64,000 bases of DNA from Streptomyces sp. NRRL B-3428 (GTDB lineage Bacteria; Actinomycetota; Actinomycetes; Streptomycetales; Streptomycetaceae): the NCBI GenBank assembly GCA_000721375.1, contig JOGW01000014.1, positions 124,001-188,000 of the forward strand, written 5' to 3'. Below, piece by piece: positions 21,272 to 29,899 of the stretch (position 1 is the stretch's first letter; each line of letters opens with the position of its first letter). The notes beneath the pieces were generated by a model, which saw only the letters and a list, made by a program, of their open reading frames with translations, was not told the origin of the DNA and made no database searches. Position numbers and translations under genes: made by a program.

Positions 21272-22588
21272 CTAGGCCTTCGGGGCCACCTTCGACAGAC
21301 CGTTGATGATCCGGTCCATCGCGTCGCCGCCCGTCGGATCCGTCAGGTTCGCCAGCATCTTGAGCGTGAAGCGCATCAGCATCGGGTGCGTCAGGCCCCG
21401 CTGCGTGGCGATCTTCATGACGCGCGGGTTGCCGATCAGCTTCACGAACGCACGGCCCAGCGTGTAGTAGCCGCCGTACGTGTCCTTGAGGACCTTCGGA
21501 TAGCGCGCGAGGGCCAACTCCCGCTGCGCGGGCGTCTGGCGGGCGTGCGCCTGGACGATGACATCGGCCGCGATCTGGCCGGACTCCATGGCGTACGCGA
21601 TGCCCTCGCCGTTGAACGGGTTCACCAGACCGCCCGCGTCGCCGACGAGCAGCAGCCCCTTCGTGTAGTGGGGCTGGCGGTTGAAGGCCATGGGGAGAGC
21701 CGCGCCGCGGATCGGCATCGTCATGTTCTCGGGCGTGTAACCCCAGTCCTCCGGCATCGAGGCGCACCAGGCCTTGAGGACCTCGCGCCAGTCCAGCTCG
21801 CGGAAGGCCTTGGAGGAGTTGAGGATGCCGAGGCCGACGTTCGAGGTGCCGTCGCCCATGCCGAAGATCCAGCCGTAGCCGGGAAGCAGCCGGTCCTCGC
21901 CCGGGCCGCGCTTGTCCCACAGCTCCAGCCAGGACTCGAGGTAGTCGTCGTCGTGGCGCGGCGAGGTGAAGTACGTGCGGACCGCGACGCCCATCGGGCG
22001 GTCCTCGCGGCGGTGCAGGCCCATGGCGAGGGAGATACGCGAGGAGTTGCCGTCGGCCGCGACCACCAGCGGGGCGTGGAAGGTGACTTCCTTCTTCTCC
22101 TCGCCGAGCTTGGCGTGCACGCCGATGATCGCGCCGGTGCGGTCGTCGAGGATCGGGGCGCCCACGTTGCAGCGCTCGTAGAGCCGCGCGCCCGCCTTCT
22201 GCGCCTGGCGCGCGAGCTGCTCGTCGAAGTCGTCGCGCTTACGGACCAGGCCGTAGTCCGGGTACGAGGCGAGCTCCGGCCAGTCGAGCTGCAGCCGCAC
22301 CCCGCCACCGATGATGCGCAGGCCCTTGTTGCGCAGCCAGCCGGCCTCCTCGGAGATGTCGATGCCCATCGACACCAACTGCTTGGTGGCGCGCGGGGTC
22401 AGACCGTCGCCGCAGACCTTCTCGCGCGGGAACGCGGTCTTCTCCAGGAGCAGAACGTCGAGTCCGGCCTTCGCCAGGTAGTACGCCGTCGTGGATCCGG
22501 CAGGTCCGGCTCCGACCACGATGACATCGGCTGTGCTCTCGGCGTTGCCTGAGGGCTTGGTCAGCAAGTCGGAGAGGGGCTCGGTCAC
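21272..22588 (-). CDS. Geranylgeranyl-reductase-family flavoprotein (likely menaquinone tail reductase)
   Basis: 438-aa FAD-dependent oxidoreductase. The Rossmann GAGPAGSTTAYYLA motif is near residue 27, followed by KVCGDGLTPRA typical of the GGR family. The second FAD motif is LLVGDAGGLVNPFNGEGIAYAM near residue 310. Relatives saturate isoprenoid double bonds; the mycobacterial homologue MenJ reduces the menaquinone side chain. Streptomyces makes partly saturated MK-9, and the surrounding quinone and nuo genes make that role likely here, but substrate is inferred. GTG at 22588. Confidence 0.88.
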   Translation of the reverse strand: MTEPLSDLLTKPSGNAESTADVIVVGAGPAGSTTAYYLAKAGLDVLLLEKTAFPREKVCGDGLTPRATKQLVSMGIDISEEAGWLRNKGLRIIGGGVRLQLDWPELASYPDYGLVRKRDDFDEQLARQAQKAGARLYERCNVGAPILDDRTGAIIGVHAKLGEEKKEVTFHAPLVVAADGNSSRISLAMGLHRREDRPMGVAVRTYFTSPRHDDDYLESWLELWDKRGPGEDRLLPGYGWIFGMGDGTSNVGLGILNSSKAFRELDWREVLKAWCASMPEDWGYTPENMTMPIRGAALPMAFNRQPHYTKGLLLVGDAGGLVNPFNGEGIAYAMESGQIAADVIVQAHARQTPAQRELALARYPKVLKDTYGGYYTLGRAFVKLIGNPRVMKIATQRGLTHPMLMRFTLKMLANLTDPTGGDAMDRIINGLSKVAPKA

Positions 22589-22687
22589 GGCGGGTTCTCC
22601 CCTGGCGTAAGGAATCTAGGTGCTGAACAGCACGGGACAGGGGCAGTCTATGGGGGCGACTTGATCACGAACCGAAGGGCTGCCCGC

Positions 22688-23215
22688 ATGACGCCACGTA
22701 CGCCGTCCCTCGCGCCTCTGCCCGCCGACCGGCTCCGTGTCCCGACCGAGGAGGACGCGTACACCTGGCACCGGGTGTTCGACGACCCCGAGGTGATGGA
22801 GTTCCACGGCGGGAAGTCCGCCGAGGTGTCGGTGTACGAGGAGCTCACCGCACGCCAGCGCCGCCATGACGCCGAACTCGGCTTCTGTTTCTGGACGATC
22901 CTCGACGAGCACGGCGAGGTGGCCGGCTTCACGGGCGCACAGCCCTGGCCGCATCAGGAGTGGGGTCCGGTCGGCGCCATGGAGATCGGCTGGCGGCTCG
23001 GCCGGTCCGCGTGGGGCAAGGGCCTCGCGACAGGCGCCGCGCTCACGACACTGGAGCGGCTCAAGGAGGCCGGTGTGCCGGAGGTGATGGCGATGGTCAA
23101 CGCCGAGAACCACCGCTCGATCGCCGTCTGCGAGCGGCTCGGGATGGAGCTGGCCGAGGTGTTCCTGACTCCTGTGGGCAACAAGCGCGGACACAGGTAC
23201 CGGCTGGCGCTCTGA
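22688..23215 (+). CDS. GNAT family N-acetyltransferase (RimJ/RimL type)
   Basis: 175 aa with the GNAT acetyl-CoA loop in GWRLGRSAWGKGLATGAAL (Q/RxxGxG/A-type) and the following VNAENHRSIAVCERLGMEL block typical of RimJ/RimL-like enzymes that acetylate protein N-termini or small amines. ATG at 22688 has GAAGGG 9 bases before it; a TTG at 22661 is in frame but less likely. It is divergent from the reductase gene. The substrate is unknown. Confidence 0.85.
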   Translation: MTPRTPSLAPLPADRLRVPTEEDAYTWHRVFDDPEVMEFHGGKSAEVSVYEELTARQRRHDAELGFCFWTILDEHGEVAGFTGAQPWPHQEWGPVGAMEIGWRLGRSAWGKGLATGAALTTLERLKEAGVPEVMAMVNAENHRSIAVCERLGMELAEVFLTPVGNKRGHRYRLAL

Positions 23216-23250
23216 GCCCTGCGCGCACCGGTCCGCCGGGCCCGGCACCG

Positions 23251-23280
23251 ACCGGTCCACCGCCTTCCGGAAGGACCGGT
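23251..23280 (+). terminator. Hairpin downstream of the GNAT gene
   Basis: ACCGGTCC (23251-23258) pairs with GGACCGGT (23273-23280) around an inner TTCCGGAA. It lies 36 bp after the GNAT stop and before the PASTA gene, with no T run. Confidence 0.5.
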
Positions 23281-23309
23281 GGCCGTTTACCCTTCGTACA
23301 CGGCTGGGG

Positions 23310-23666
23310 GTGACGGCTTTGCGCAGAAAACCCGAAGTGACCGTCCCGAAGTTCGTCGGTCAGATGGCGATGGACGTCCGCGAACAGGCCGCGCTGGCCG
23401 GCCTGTTGGTCGACGCCCCGCAGGAGCCCGACTTCCCGTTCATGGTGACCGATTACGTCGTACGGCAGTTTCCCGAGCCCGGTGCGCGGGTGCCGTTCGG
23501 CGCCGTCGTGACGATCTGGTTCGACTTCGGGCCCGACGAGGGCGAGGGCGGCAGCGGCGTCCGCGAACCGCGCACGCCACGACCGCCGCGGGGCGGGATG
23601 CAACGGGAGTTGGACGAGCCCGGTGAGCACGGCGGCAGCGGGGAGTGGATTCTGCCGGTGCGGTGA
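23310..23666 (+). CDS. Single-PASTA-domain protein
   Basis: 118 aa. Residues ~10-72 fit one PASTA domain: VPKFVGQMAMDVREQAALAGL, then QFPEPGARVPFGAVVTIWF. The remainder is Pro/Arg/Gly-rich and disordered. There is no signal peptide, membrane helix or kinase domain, unlike the PASTA kinases and PBPs that sense cell-wall fragments. GTG at 23310 is the first start. It ends 34 bp from the convergent large membrane protein. Role unknown. Confidence 0.78.
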   Translation: MTALRRKPEVTVPKFVGQMAMDVREQAALAGLLVDAPQEPDFPFMVTDYVVRQFPEPGARVPFGAVVTIWFDFGPDEGEGGSGVREPRTPRPPRGGMQRELDEPGEHGGSGEWILPVR

Positions 23667-23700
23667 CTGAGCTGTGCCGGTGCGGTGAGGTGCGGGCCGG

Positions 23701-26163
23701 TCACTCGGACAGCTGCCACGTCGCGAGCGCCTCGTCGAAGAGTGCCTGGCCGACCGTCCAGTTGTCCTCGTAGTCCGTGAAGTAGATGGCGTACTCCGTG
23801 CCGTCCACGGCCACATAGCCCTGGTCGATGGCGTGCACCTTCCGGCCCGTCTCCTTCTCGGTGAACGTGTACTCCCACAGTGCGCCCGGCCGGCCCTGGA
23901 AGACGTTCTCCACCAGGCGGATCCGCTGGTAGTCGGGTTTCTTCTGGGACTTCTGCTCGATGGTCAGGAAGTTCTCGTACGAGGAGACGGGCGCGTTCGG
24001 TACGACACCGACCAGGAACTTGGCGAAGCCGGTCGAACCGGCGTAGGTGATCTGTCCGTTCTCCTCGCTGACCCGGCTCCACACCTCGGGGACGGCGAAG
24101 GAGAAGCCGAGCGGGTCGGTGACGATACGGGTGCTGGGTCCCGTACTCGCAGTGCCGGACTCCTCGCCTTCGGCGGTGCCGGAGGGCGTGGGCTCGGCGG
24201 TGCTCGGCTGGGCGCTGGGGGACGGGGACGGCGACGCGGAGGCCGAGGCCGAGGGCTTGGCGTCCTTGGTGTCAGGGTCCTCGTCCTCGTTCTGGAGCAG
24301 CAGGAAACCGGCCGTCGCACCGGCGCCCAGCGCGAGGGCAGCGGTGAGCGTGACGATCCACAGGGTGACGCGGGAGCGCTGCGGGGGCGGTGCGACGGGG
24401 GACGCGGGCGCCGTGGGTGCGTAGCCGTGGCTGTACAAGGTCTCGGGGGCGGGCGGGAGTTGAGGACTGGGCGCGGCGGGCGGGATCTGGCCACCCGATG
24501 CGTCCAGTTGTGCGGGAGCCGGTTGGTCCACCTCCGTGGCCGGGTGTCCCACCGACCCGAGGTCGTAGACGGGGTGGTACACATCCTGAGCGGCGGTACC
24601 CGGCGCTCCCCCGGCCGGTGCGCCCGCGGCGCCCGCGGCGCCCGCCGGCCCGTACAGCAGTGCGACCGGCACATAAGGCGCGGGCGGCACCCCGCTGTTG
24701 CCCGTCATCCGCAGCACGTACGGACCGAGGAAGGTCGCCGCCGACAGCCAGAGCAGCCCGAAGAGCAGCAGCTCGGGAATGCTCAGGCCGACCTCGAAGC
24801 TGCCCTCCCCGCTCAGCTCGGCGATCTCCGTGCCCGACCCTTCGACGCCGAGCCCGGAGGCGGCGCCCACAACGAGCAGGAGCGCCAGGAACAGGCCTGC
24901 CACCAGGACCTGTTCGCCCCGGTTGAGGTGCCGACGGGCGGCGAGCGCTCCGACCACCAGGGCGCACACCGCGCCCAGCGCGAGCCCGCCGACCAGCGCC
25001 CAGTCGTTGGTCAGATCGGCGAGATCGGACAGCCCGATCGACTCCGACTCCGTACGCGCGCCCGAATAGTCGGAGCTGCCGCGCGCGGTGAAGTCCAGCG
25101 CGCCGCCCCACCCGACACCCAGCGCCGCGGCACCCAGATTGGGCAGGAAGGCCAGCAGCACGAGCAGGCCCTCCTTCTCCATGTCGTCCTGGGCGGCGAG
25201 GCAGAGGTACGCGACGAGGGCGGAGAGCGCCATGACGACGGCGAGTGCGCGTACGGCGGTTGCTCCGGCCCGTACGAAGGCCTGGGTGCCCGGACGCACC
25301 GCGAGCCATCCGGCCAGATCGTCCCGGTGCAGGACCGCGACGGCGGTGGCGAGCGTGAGGCCCAACGTGCCGAGTGCGGAGAGCACGGGCAGGACCGACA
25401 GCTCGACGCCCTCGATGGTGGGCTGGGCGAAGAGCGCGAGGATCAGCACCGCACCGGTCGCCAGGAGCGCGACCCGCACGGCCGCCTCCAGACCCGCGGT
25501 GGGCGACGTCGGCGGCAGCAGCGACTGGCGGACGCGCAGCATGCGTACGCCGATGAGCACTGCCACGATCCACAGCGCGGTGAGCGTCAGCGGGGCCATC
25601 GAGAGCGTGGCCGTGCCCGACTCGGCGGCGGCCTCGCCCAAGAGGTCCGAACTCCCCTCGCTGCCGAAGGGGTTGCCGTCACCGGCCGCCCCCGACACCT
25701 CGAACCCGCCACCGAGGCCCTGCAGGAGCAGCGCCATGACCACCCGGAACCGGTCGGTGAAGGAGACGGCCTCGGAACCCTCCTCCTGGCCGTACGAAGG
25801 AATCGCGATGGCCACGGCGGCGATCAGGAGCATCCCGACCGGCCACAGCGCGGCTTGCGCCGAAGCGGCCCAGCCACCGCGAAACGCGCGCCCGAGGAAC
25901 GCGCCGAACGGTGACGGGCCCGTAGGGGCGGGGACATAGGCGGGCGGCGGCATGAAGGGGGCGCCCGCGGCCGGTGCCGCACCCGGCACCGGCGGCATGC
26001 TCGGGGCAGCGGGCGCAGCCGGGGCAGCGGGCGGGACCTCCCCTCTGACTCGCCCGCACTTCATGCAGAAGCGGGCCTCCTCGGGGAACGGGGTGCCGCA
26101 TTCGGCGCAGTTCGAGGACAAGCCGGGCTCCGGAAGCTCTGAGGAAAGCGGTTTTCCGCACAC
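23701..26163 (-). CDS. Large zinc-ribbon polytopic membrane protein with C-terminal extracellular domain
   Basis: 820 aa. It begins with a zinc ribbon (CAECGTPFPEEARFCMKCG, residues ~19-37), then a Pro/Ala linker. Residues ~80-470 hold about ten hydrophobic segments, followed by a long Pro/Ala-rich linker. A further single membrane helix (LWIVTLTAALALGAGATAG, near 605) precedes a Ser/Pro stalk and a ~150-aa outer domain (from DPLGFSFAVPEVW) resembling the folded tails of some Streptomyces kinases and PsbP-like proteins. The GTG at 26163 follows an in-frame stop directly, so the frame cannot begin earlier; the ribosome-binding site is weak. Function unknown. Confidence 0.8.
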   Translation of the reverse strand: MCGKPLSSELPEPGLSSNCAECGTPFPEEARFCMKCGRVRGEVPPAAPAAPAAPSMPPVPGAAPAAGAPFMPPPAYVPAPTGPSPFGAFLGRAFRGGWAASAQAALWPVGMLLIAAVAIAIPSYGQEEGSEAVSFTDRFRVVMALLLQGLGGGFEVSGAAGDGNPFGSEGSSDLLGEAAAESGTATLSMAPLTLTALWIVAVLIGVRMLRVRQSLLPPTSPTAGLEAAVRVALLATGAVLILALFAQPTIEGVELSVLPVLSALGTLGLTLATAVAVLHRDDLAGWLAVRPGTQAFVRAGATAVRALAVVMALSALVAYLCLAAQDDMEKEGLLVLLAFLPNLGAAALGVGWGGALDFTARGSSDYSGARTESESIGLSDLADLTNDWALVGGLALGAVCALVVGALAARRHLNRGEQVLVAGLFLALLLVVGAASGLGVEGSGTEIAELSGEGSFEVGLSIPELLLFGLLWLSAATFLGPYVLRMTGNSGVPPAPYVPVALLYGPAGAAGAAGAPAGGAPGTAAQDVYHPVYDLGSVGHPATEVDQPAPAQLDASGGQIPPAAPSPQLPPAPETLYSHGYAPTAPASPVAPPPQRSRVTLWIVTLTAALALGAGATAGFLLLQNEDEDPDTKDAKPSASASASPSPSPSAQPSTAEPTPSGTAEGEESGTASTGPSTRIVTDPLGFSFAVPEVWSRVSEENGQITYAGSTGFAKFLVGVVPNAPVSSYENFLTIEQKSQKKPDYQRIRLVENVFQGRPGALWEYTFTEKETGRKVHAIDQGYVAVDGTEYAIYFTDYEDNWTVGQALFDEALATWQLSE

Positions 26164-26262
26164 CTACGGACTCAGCCTGCCCGGTCGGCGGTTCCCGGCA
26201 ACTCACCTTTCCCCGGAACTACTTGAGCCCCACCCCTGGGCCTCGTACGACCTGGTGACGTC

Positions 26263-27219
26263 TCAGAAGACCGAAAGCCCCGTCAGTGTCGTGAACCGGT
26301 CGAGGGCCGCGACCCCCGCCACCGAGTTCCCGCGCTTGTCGAGCCCCGGGCTCCACACGCAGACCGTGCAGCGGCCCGGCACGACCGCGACGATGCCGCC
26401 GCCCACACCGCTCTTGCCGGGCAGCCCGACGCGATAGGCGAAATCGCCCGCGGCGTCGTACGTCCCGCAGGTCATCATCACCGCGTTGACCTGCTTGGCC
26501 TCGCTGCGGCTGAGCAGCCGGGAGCCGTCGGCGCGTACGCCGTGGCGGGCCAGAAAGCCCGCGGCCAGGGCGAGATCGGCGCAGTTCATCTCGATCGAGC
26601 ACTGGTGGAAGTAGTGGTCGAGGAGCGTGGGGACGGGCTGGCGGATATGGCCGTACGACGCCATGAAGTGCGCGAGCGCGGCGTTGCGGTCCCCGTGCGC
26701 GGCCTCCGACGCGGCGACTTCGAGGTCGAAGGCGAGCTCCGGGTTGCCGCTCTCGGCCCGCAGGAAGCCGAGCAGGTCGGTGCTCGCATCGCCGGTCAGG
26801 GTCTGGAGGCGGTCGGTGACGACGAGGGCGCCGGCGTTGATGAACGGATTGCGCGGCAGGCCCTGCTCGTACTCCAGCTGCACTAGGGAGTTGAAGGGGT
26901 TGCCGGAGGGCTCGCGGCCCACGTGCTCCCACAGGCCGGTGCCCTCGTGCGCGAGGACGAGCGCGAGGGCGAAGACCTTGGTGATCGACTGGGTGGAGAA
27001 CGGCGTGCGCCACTCCCCCACCCCGCACACCCCGCCGTCCAGATCGGCGACGGCGATACCGAAGCGGTCCGGGTCCACGCAGGCGAGCGCGGGGATGTAG
27101 TCGGCGGAGCGGCCGCGGCCGGGCAGCGCGGCGACCTCGGCCGCGATCTCCTCGAGTACGGGCAGATAGTGCTCGGCCTTCGGCGCCGCGTACACGGACG
27201 GCATCGACTCGGGCGGCAT
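26263..27219 (-). CDS. glsA: Glutaminase A
   Basis: Serine-dependent glutaminase (beta-lactamase-like fold) converting glutamine to glutamate and ammonia in the cytoplasm. The catalytic STQSITKVF (Ser-x-x-Lys) is near residue 75, and the family blocks SGNPFNSLVQLE, NPFINAGAL and MMTCGTYDAAGDFAYRVGLP follow. 318 aa, normal length. ATG at 27219 has GGGGAGCG at 6 bases; the much longer open frame upstream re-reads menG and is discarded. It lies 35 bp downstream of menG in the same direction. Confidence 0.94.
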   Translation of the reverse strand: MPPESMPSVYAAPKAEHYLPVLEEIAAEVAALPGRGRSADYIPALACVDPDRFGIAVADLDGGVCGVGEWRTPFSTQSITKVFALALVLAHEGTGLWEHVGREPSGNPFNSLVQLEYEQGLPRNPFINAGALVVTDRLQTLTGDASTDLLGFLRAESGNPELAFDLEVAASEAAHGDRNAALAHFMASYGHIRQPVPTLLDHYFHQCSIEMNCADLALAAGFLARHGVRADGSRLLSRSEAKQVNAVMMTCGTYDAAGDFAYRVGLPGKSGVGGGIVAVVPGRCTVCVWSPGLDKRGNSVAGVAALDRFTTLTGLSVF

Positions 27220-27254
27220 GGGCTCGCTCCCCGGTCTCTCGTTCTCCCGCCTGC

Positions 27255-27950
27255 TCAGGCGGTCTTGAAGCCCCGGTGCAGCGCGACGATGCCGCCGCTC
27301 AGGTTGCGCCAGGCCACCTTCGACCAGCCGGCGCCCTGCAACTTGGCGGCGAGTGCGGGCTGGTCGGGCCAGTCGCGGATGGACTCGGCGAGGTAGACGT
27401 ACGCGTCGGGGTTGGAGGACACCGCGCGCGCGACGGGCGGCAGGGCGCGCATCAGGTACTCGGTGTAGACGGTCCGGAACGGGGCCCAAGTCGGGTGGCT
27501 GAACTCGCAGATGACGACCCGTCCACCGGGCTTGGTCACGCGGTACAGCTCGCGCAGCGCCTGATCGGTCTCCTGCACGTTGCGCAGCCCGAACGAGATC
27601 GTCACGGCGTCGAAGGTGTCGTCCTTGAACGGCAGCTTCGTGGCGTCGCCGGCGGTCAGCGGCAGATGCGGATGGTTGCGCTTGCCGACCCGCAGCATGC
27701 CGAGCGAGAAGTCGCACGGCACGACATACGCTCCGGTCTGCGCGAAGGGCAGGCTCGATGTGGCCGTACCGGCCGCGAGATCGAGGATCTTCTGCGCGGG
27801 CCGCGCGTCGACGGCCTTCGCGACCTCCTTGCGCCACACCCGGTCCTGCCCGAGCGAGAGCACGTCATTGGTGAGGTCGTACTTCTCCGCGACGTCGTCG
27901 AACATCGAGGCGACTTCGTGCGGCTGCTTGTCCAGAGATGCGCGGGTCAC
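27255..27950 (-). CDS. menG: Demethylmenaquinone methyltransferase
   Basis: SAM-dependent C-methyltransferase of the UbiE/MenG family that performs the last methylation of menaquinone. It has the N-terminal [17 protein letters not shown] block, the SAM site [16 protein letters not shown] (near 55), [16 protein letters not shown] and the UbiE signature SFGLRNV with [15 protein letters not shown]. 231 aa. The GTG at 27950 is 66 bp past the amidohydrolase-like gene, in the same direction as mqnC, so it probably belongs to one menaquinone transcription unit. No ubiquinone genes are present, so MenG is the appropriate name. Confidence 0.95.
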   Translation of the reverse strand: MTRASLDKQPHEVASMFDDVAEKYDLTNDVLSLGQDRVWRKEVAKAVDARPAQKILDLAAGTATSSLPFAQTGAYVVPCDFSLGMLRVGKRNHPHLPLTAGDATKLPFKDDTFDAVTISFGLRNVQETDQALRELYRVTKPGGRVVICEFSHPTWAPFRTVYTEYLMRALPPVARAVSSNPDAYVYLAESIRDWPDQPALAAKLQGAGWSKVAWRNLSGGIVALHRGFKTA

Positions 27951-28016
27951 TCGCCCATTGTCGCAGGCGTGATCCGTGATCTTCGGTTGGCCTGGGGTGG
28001 ATGGCTTCCCGGGGGC

Positions 28017-28607
28017 TCAACGCCCCCGGTACACCAGCCGTCCGCCGATCACGGTCGCGATGCAGGTCTCAGGCCCTCGGCGGACGAGAGCGGAGCGGTC
28101 CTCGACGTCGAAGACCGCGAAACGGGCCGGGCCGCCGACCACGAGCGGGGGCAGCAGCACCAGCGGCCTGGGGGTCAGTGACACCGGTCCCGGCAGCTGC
28201 TGGGGGCGGGCCGCGAAGACGAGGCCCACTCCGCGTACCGCGTCCAGGGCCTGCTTCGAGCCGAGTTCACCGCCGATCGCCACCGTCCCGTGCGCAAGGA
28301 GGCGCTGGACGCCGCGGCGGGCGCTCGGGCCGAGGCGGGAGGGGTCCGCGCGGAAGATCTCGCGGGCGCGGGCGCCGCCGATGGGCGTCGTACCGAACGC
28401 GTCGGCCTCGCGCGGATCCGGGTGGTACGTCGATTCGAGGATCTCGGGACCGTACGGGTTGAGGAGGCCGGGCGTCAGGATGCCCGGCCAGCGCCGTACC
28501 CGTGCCGACGGGTGGGCCTTCGCCAGGTCCTCGTACGAGCCGAGGGCCTGGACGCGGTCCCCGTCGACGAGGACCGAGCCGTCGTCCGTGGCGTGAAGGG
28601 TCAGCAA
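28017..28607 (-). CDS. Amidohydrolase-like protein lacking the catalytic barrel (imidazolonepropionase-like)
   Basis: 196 aa, about half the length of amidohydrolases. The N-terminus resembles the composite beta domain (VLVDGDRVQALG) leading to PGLLNPYGPEILEST, which aligns by eye with the usual PGLVNAHTHLE. The metal-binding His-x-His is replaced by Asn-Pro-Tyr-Gly. A piece like the first barrel helix follows (GVQRLLAHGTVAIGG), then the C-terminal beta domain (FAVFDVEDRSALV ... IGGRLVYRG). Most of the TIM barrel is absent, so hydrolase activity is unlikely. It starts (TTG, 28607) 7 bp after mqnC. It may derive from an aminodeoxyfutalosine-deaminase-type enzyme. Confidence 0.8.
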   Translation of the reverse strand: MLTLHATDDGSVLVDGDRVQALGSYEDLAKAHPSARVRRWPGILTPGLLNPYGPEILESTYHPDPREADAFGTTPIGGARAREIFRADPSRLGPSARRGVQRLLAHGTVAIGGELGSKQALDAVRGVGLVFAARPQQLPGPVSLTPRPLVLLPPLVVGGPARFAVFDVEDRSALVRRGPETCIATVIGGRLVYRGR

Positions 28608-28614
28608 GGCGGGA

Positions 28615-29814
28615 TCAGTTGGCCGAGAGGAGCTTGAGCTCGGGGTGGGCCGTGCCGCCCTCGATCGCCGTCGAGGAGATGTGCGAGGCCACGCGCTCGT
28701 CGACCGGGTCGTTCGCCGGGTCGTCGTGCACCACGATGTGCTCGTACGTCGTGGTGCGCTGCGCCGGGACGCGGTCCGCGGTGCGGATCATCTCGATGAT
28801 CTCGTGCAGGTTCGAGCGGTGCTTGGCGCCCGCGGACGAGACCACGTTCTCCTCCAGCATCACCGAGCCGAGGTCGTCCGCGCCGTAGTGCAGCGTGAGC
28901 TGGCCGACCTCCTTGCCGGTGGTGAGCCAGGAGCCCTGGATGTGCGCGACGTTGTCGAGGAAGATCCGGGCGATCGCGATCATCCGCAGGTACTCGAAGA
29001 GCGTGGCCTGCGTCTGGCCCTTCAGCTTGTTGTTCTGCGGCTGGTAGGTGTACGGGATGAAGGCGCGGAAGCCGCCCGTACGGTCCTGGACGTCACGGAT
29101 CATGCGCAGGTGCTCGATCCGCTCGGCGTTGGTCTCGCCCGTGCCCATGAGCATCGTGGAGGTGGACTCCACACCCAGGTTGTGGGCGATCTCCATGATC
29201 TCCAGCCAGCGCTCGCCCGACTCCTTGAGCGGGGCGATGGCCTTGCGGGGGCGCTCGGGAAGCAGCTCGGCGCCGGCGCCCGCGAAGGAGTCGAGGCCCG
29301 CGGCGTGGATACGGCGGATGGCTTCCTCGGCCGTCACTCCGGAGATACGGGCCATGTGCTCGACCTCGGAGGCGCCGAGGGAGTGGATGACCAGCTGCGG
29401 GTACGCCTTCTTGATCGCCGAGAAGTGCTCTTCGTAGTACTCGACGCCGAAGTCGGGGTGGTGACCGCCCTGGAACATGATCTGCGTACCGCCGAGCTCG
29501 ACCGTCTCCGCGCAGCGGCGCAGGATGTCGTCGAGGTCGCGGGTCCAGCCCTTGTCGGTGTCCTTCGGCGGGGCGTAGAACGCGCAGAACTTGCAGGCCG
29601 TCACGCAGACGTTGGTGTAGTTGATGTTCCGCTCGATGATGTACGTCGCGATGTGCTCCGTACCCGCGTAGCGACGGCGGCGCACCGCGTCGGCGGCCGC
29701 GCCGAGCGCGTGCAGCGGCGCGTGACGGTAGAGGTCGAGGGCCTCTTCCGGGGTGATCCGCCCACCCTCGGCGGCGCGGTCGAGAATCGACTGGAGTGCG
29801 GCCTTCTCGGTCAC
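28615..29814 (-). CDS. mqnC: Cyclic dehypoxanthinyl futalosine synthase
   Basis: Radical-SAM enzyme of the futalosine menaquinone pathway that cyclises dehypoxanthinyl futalosine. The cluster motif CVTACKFCAF is near residue 70, followed by ELGGTQIMFQGGHHPDFG and the C-terminal LHYGADDLGSVMLEENVVS typical of MqnC. 399 aa. GTG start at 29814. It is followed closely by the amidohydrolase-like gene and menG. MqnE is a paralogue elsewhere in the window; the CVTACKFC spacing and the GGHHP block favour MqnC here. Confidence 0.95.
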   Translation of the reverse strand: MTEKAALQSILDRAAEGGRITPEEALDLYRHAPLHALGAAADAVRRRRYAGTEHIATYIIERNINYTNVCVTACKFCAFYAPPKDTDKGWTRDLDDILRRCAETVELGGTQIMFQGGHHPDFGVEYYEEHFSAIKKAYPQLVIHSLGASEVEHMARISGVTAEEAIRRIHAAGLDSFAGAGAELLPERPRKAIAPLKESGERWLEIMEIAHNLGVESTSTMLMGTGETNAERIEHLRMIRDVQDRTGGFRAFIPYTYQPQNNKLKGQTQATLFEYLRMIAIARIFLDNVAHIQGSWLTTGKEVGQLTLHYGADDLGSVMLEENVVSSAGAKHRSNLHEIIEMIRTADRVPAQRTTTYEHIVVHDDPANDPVDERVASHISSTAIEGGTAHPELKLLSAN

Positions 29815-29899
29815 CGGCTGGTCCCTTTCGGACGTGGAGAGCGGACCGATCCAGCGTACGCCAGGGGCATCCGTCCCTTTCCGGGGGACCGGCCGCGGG

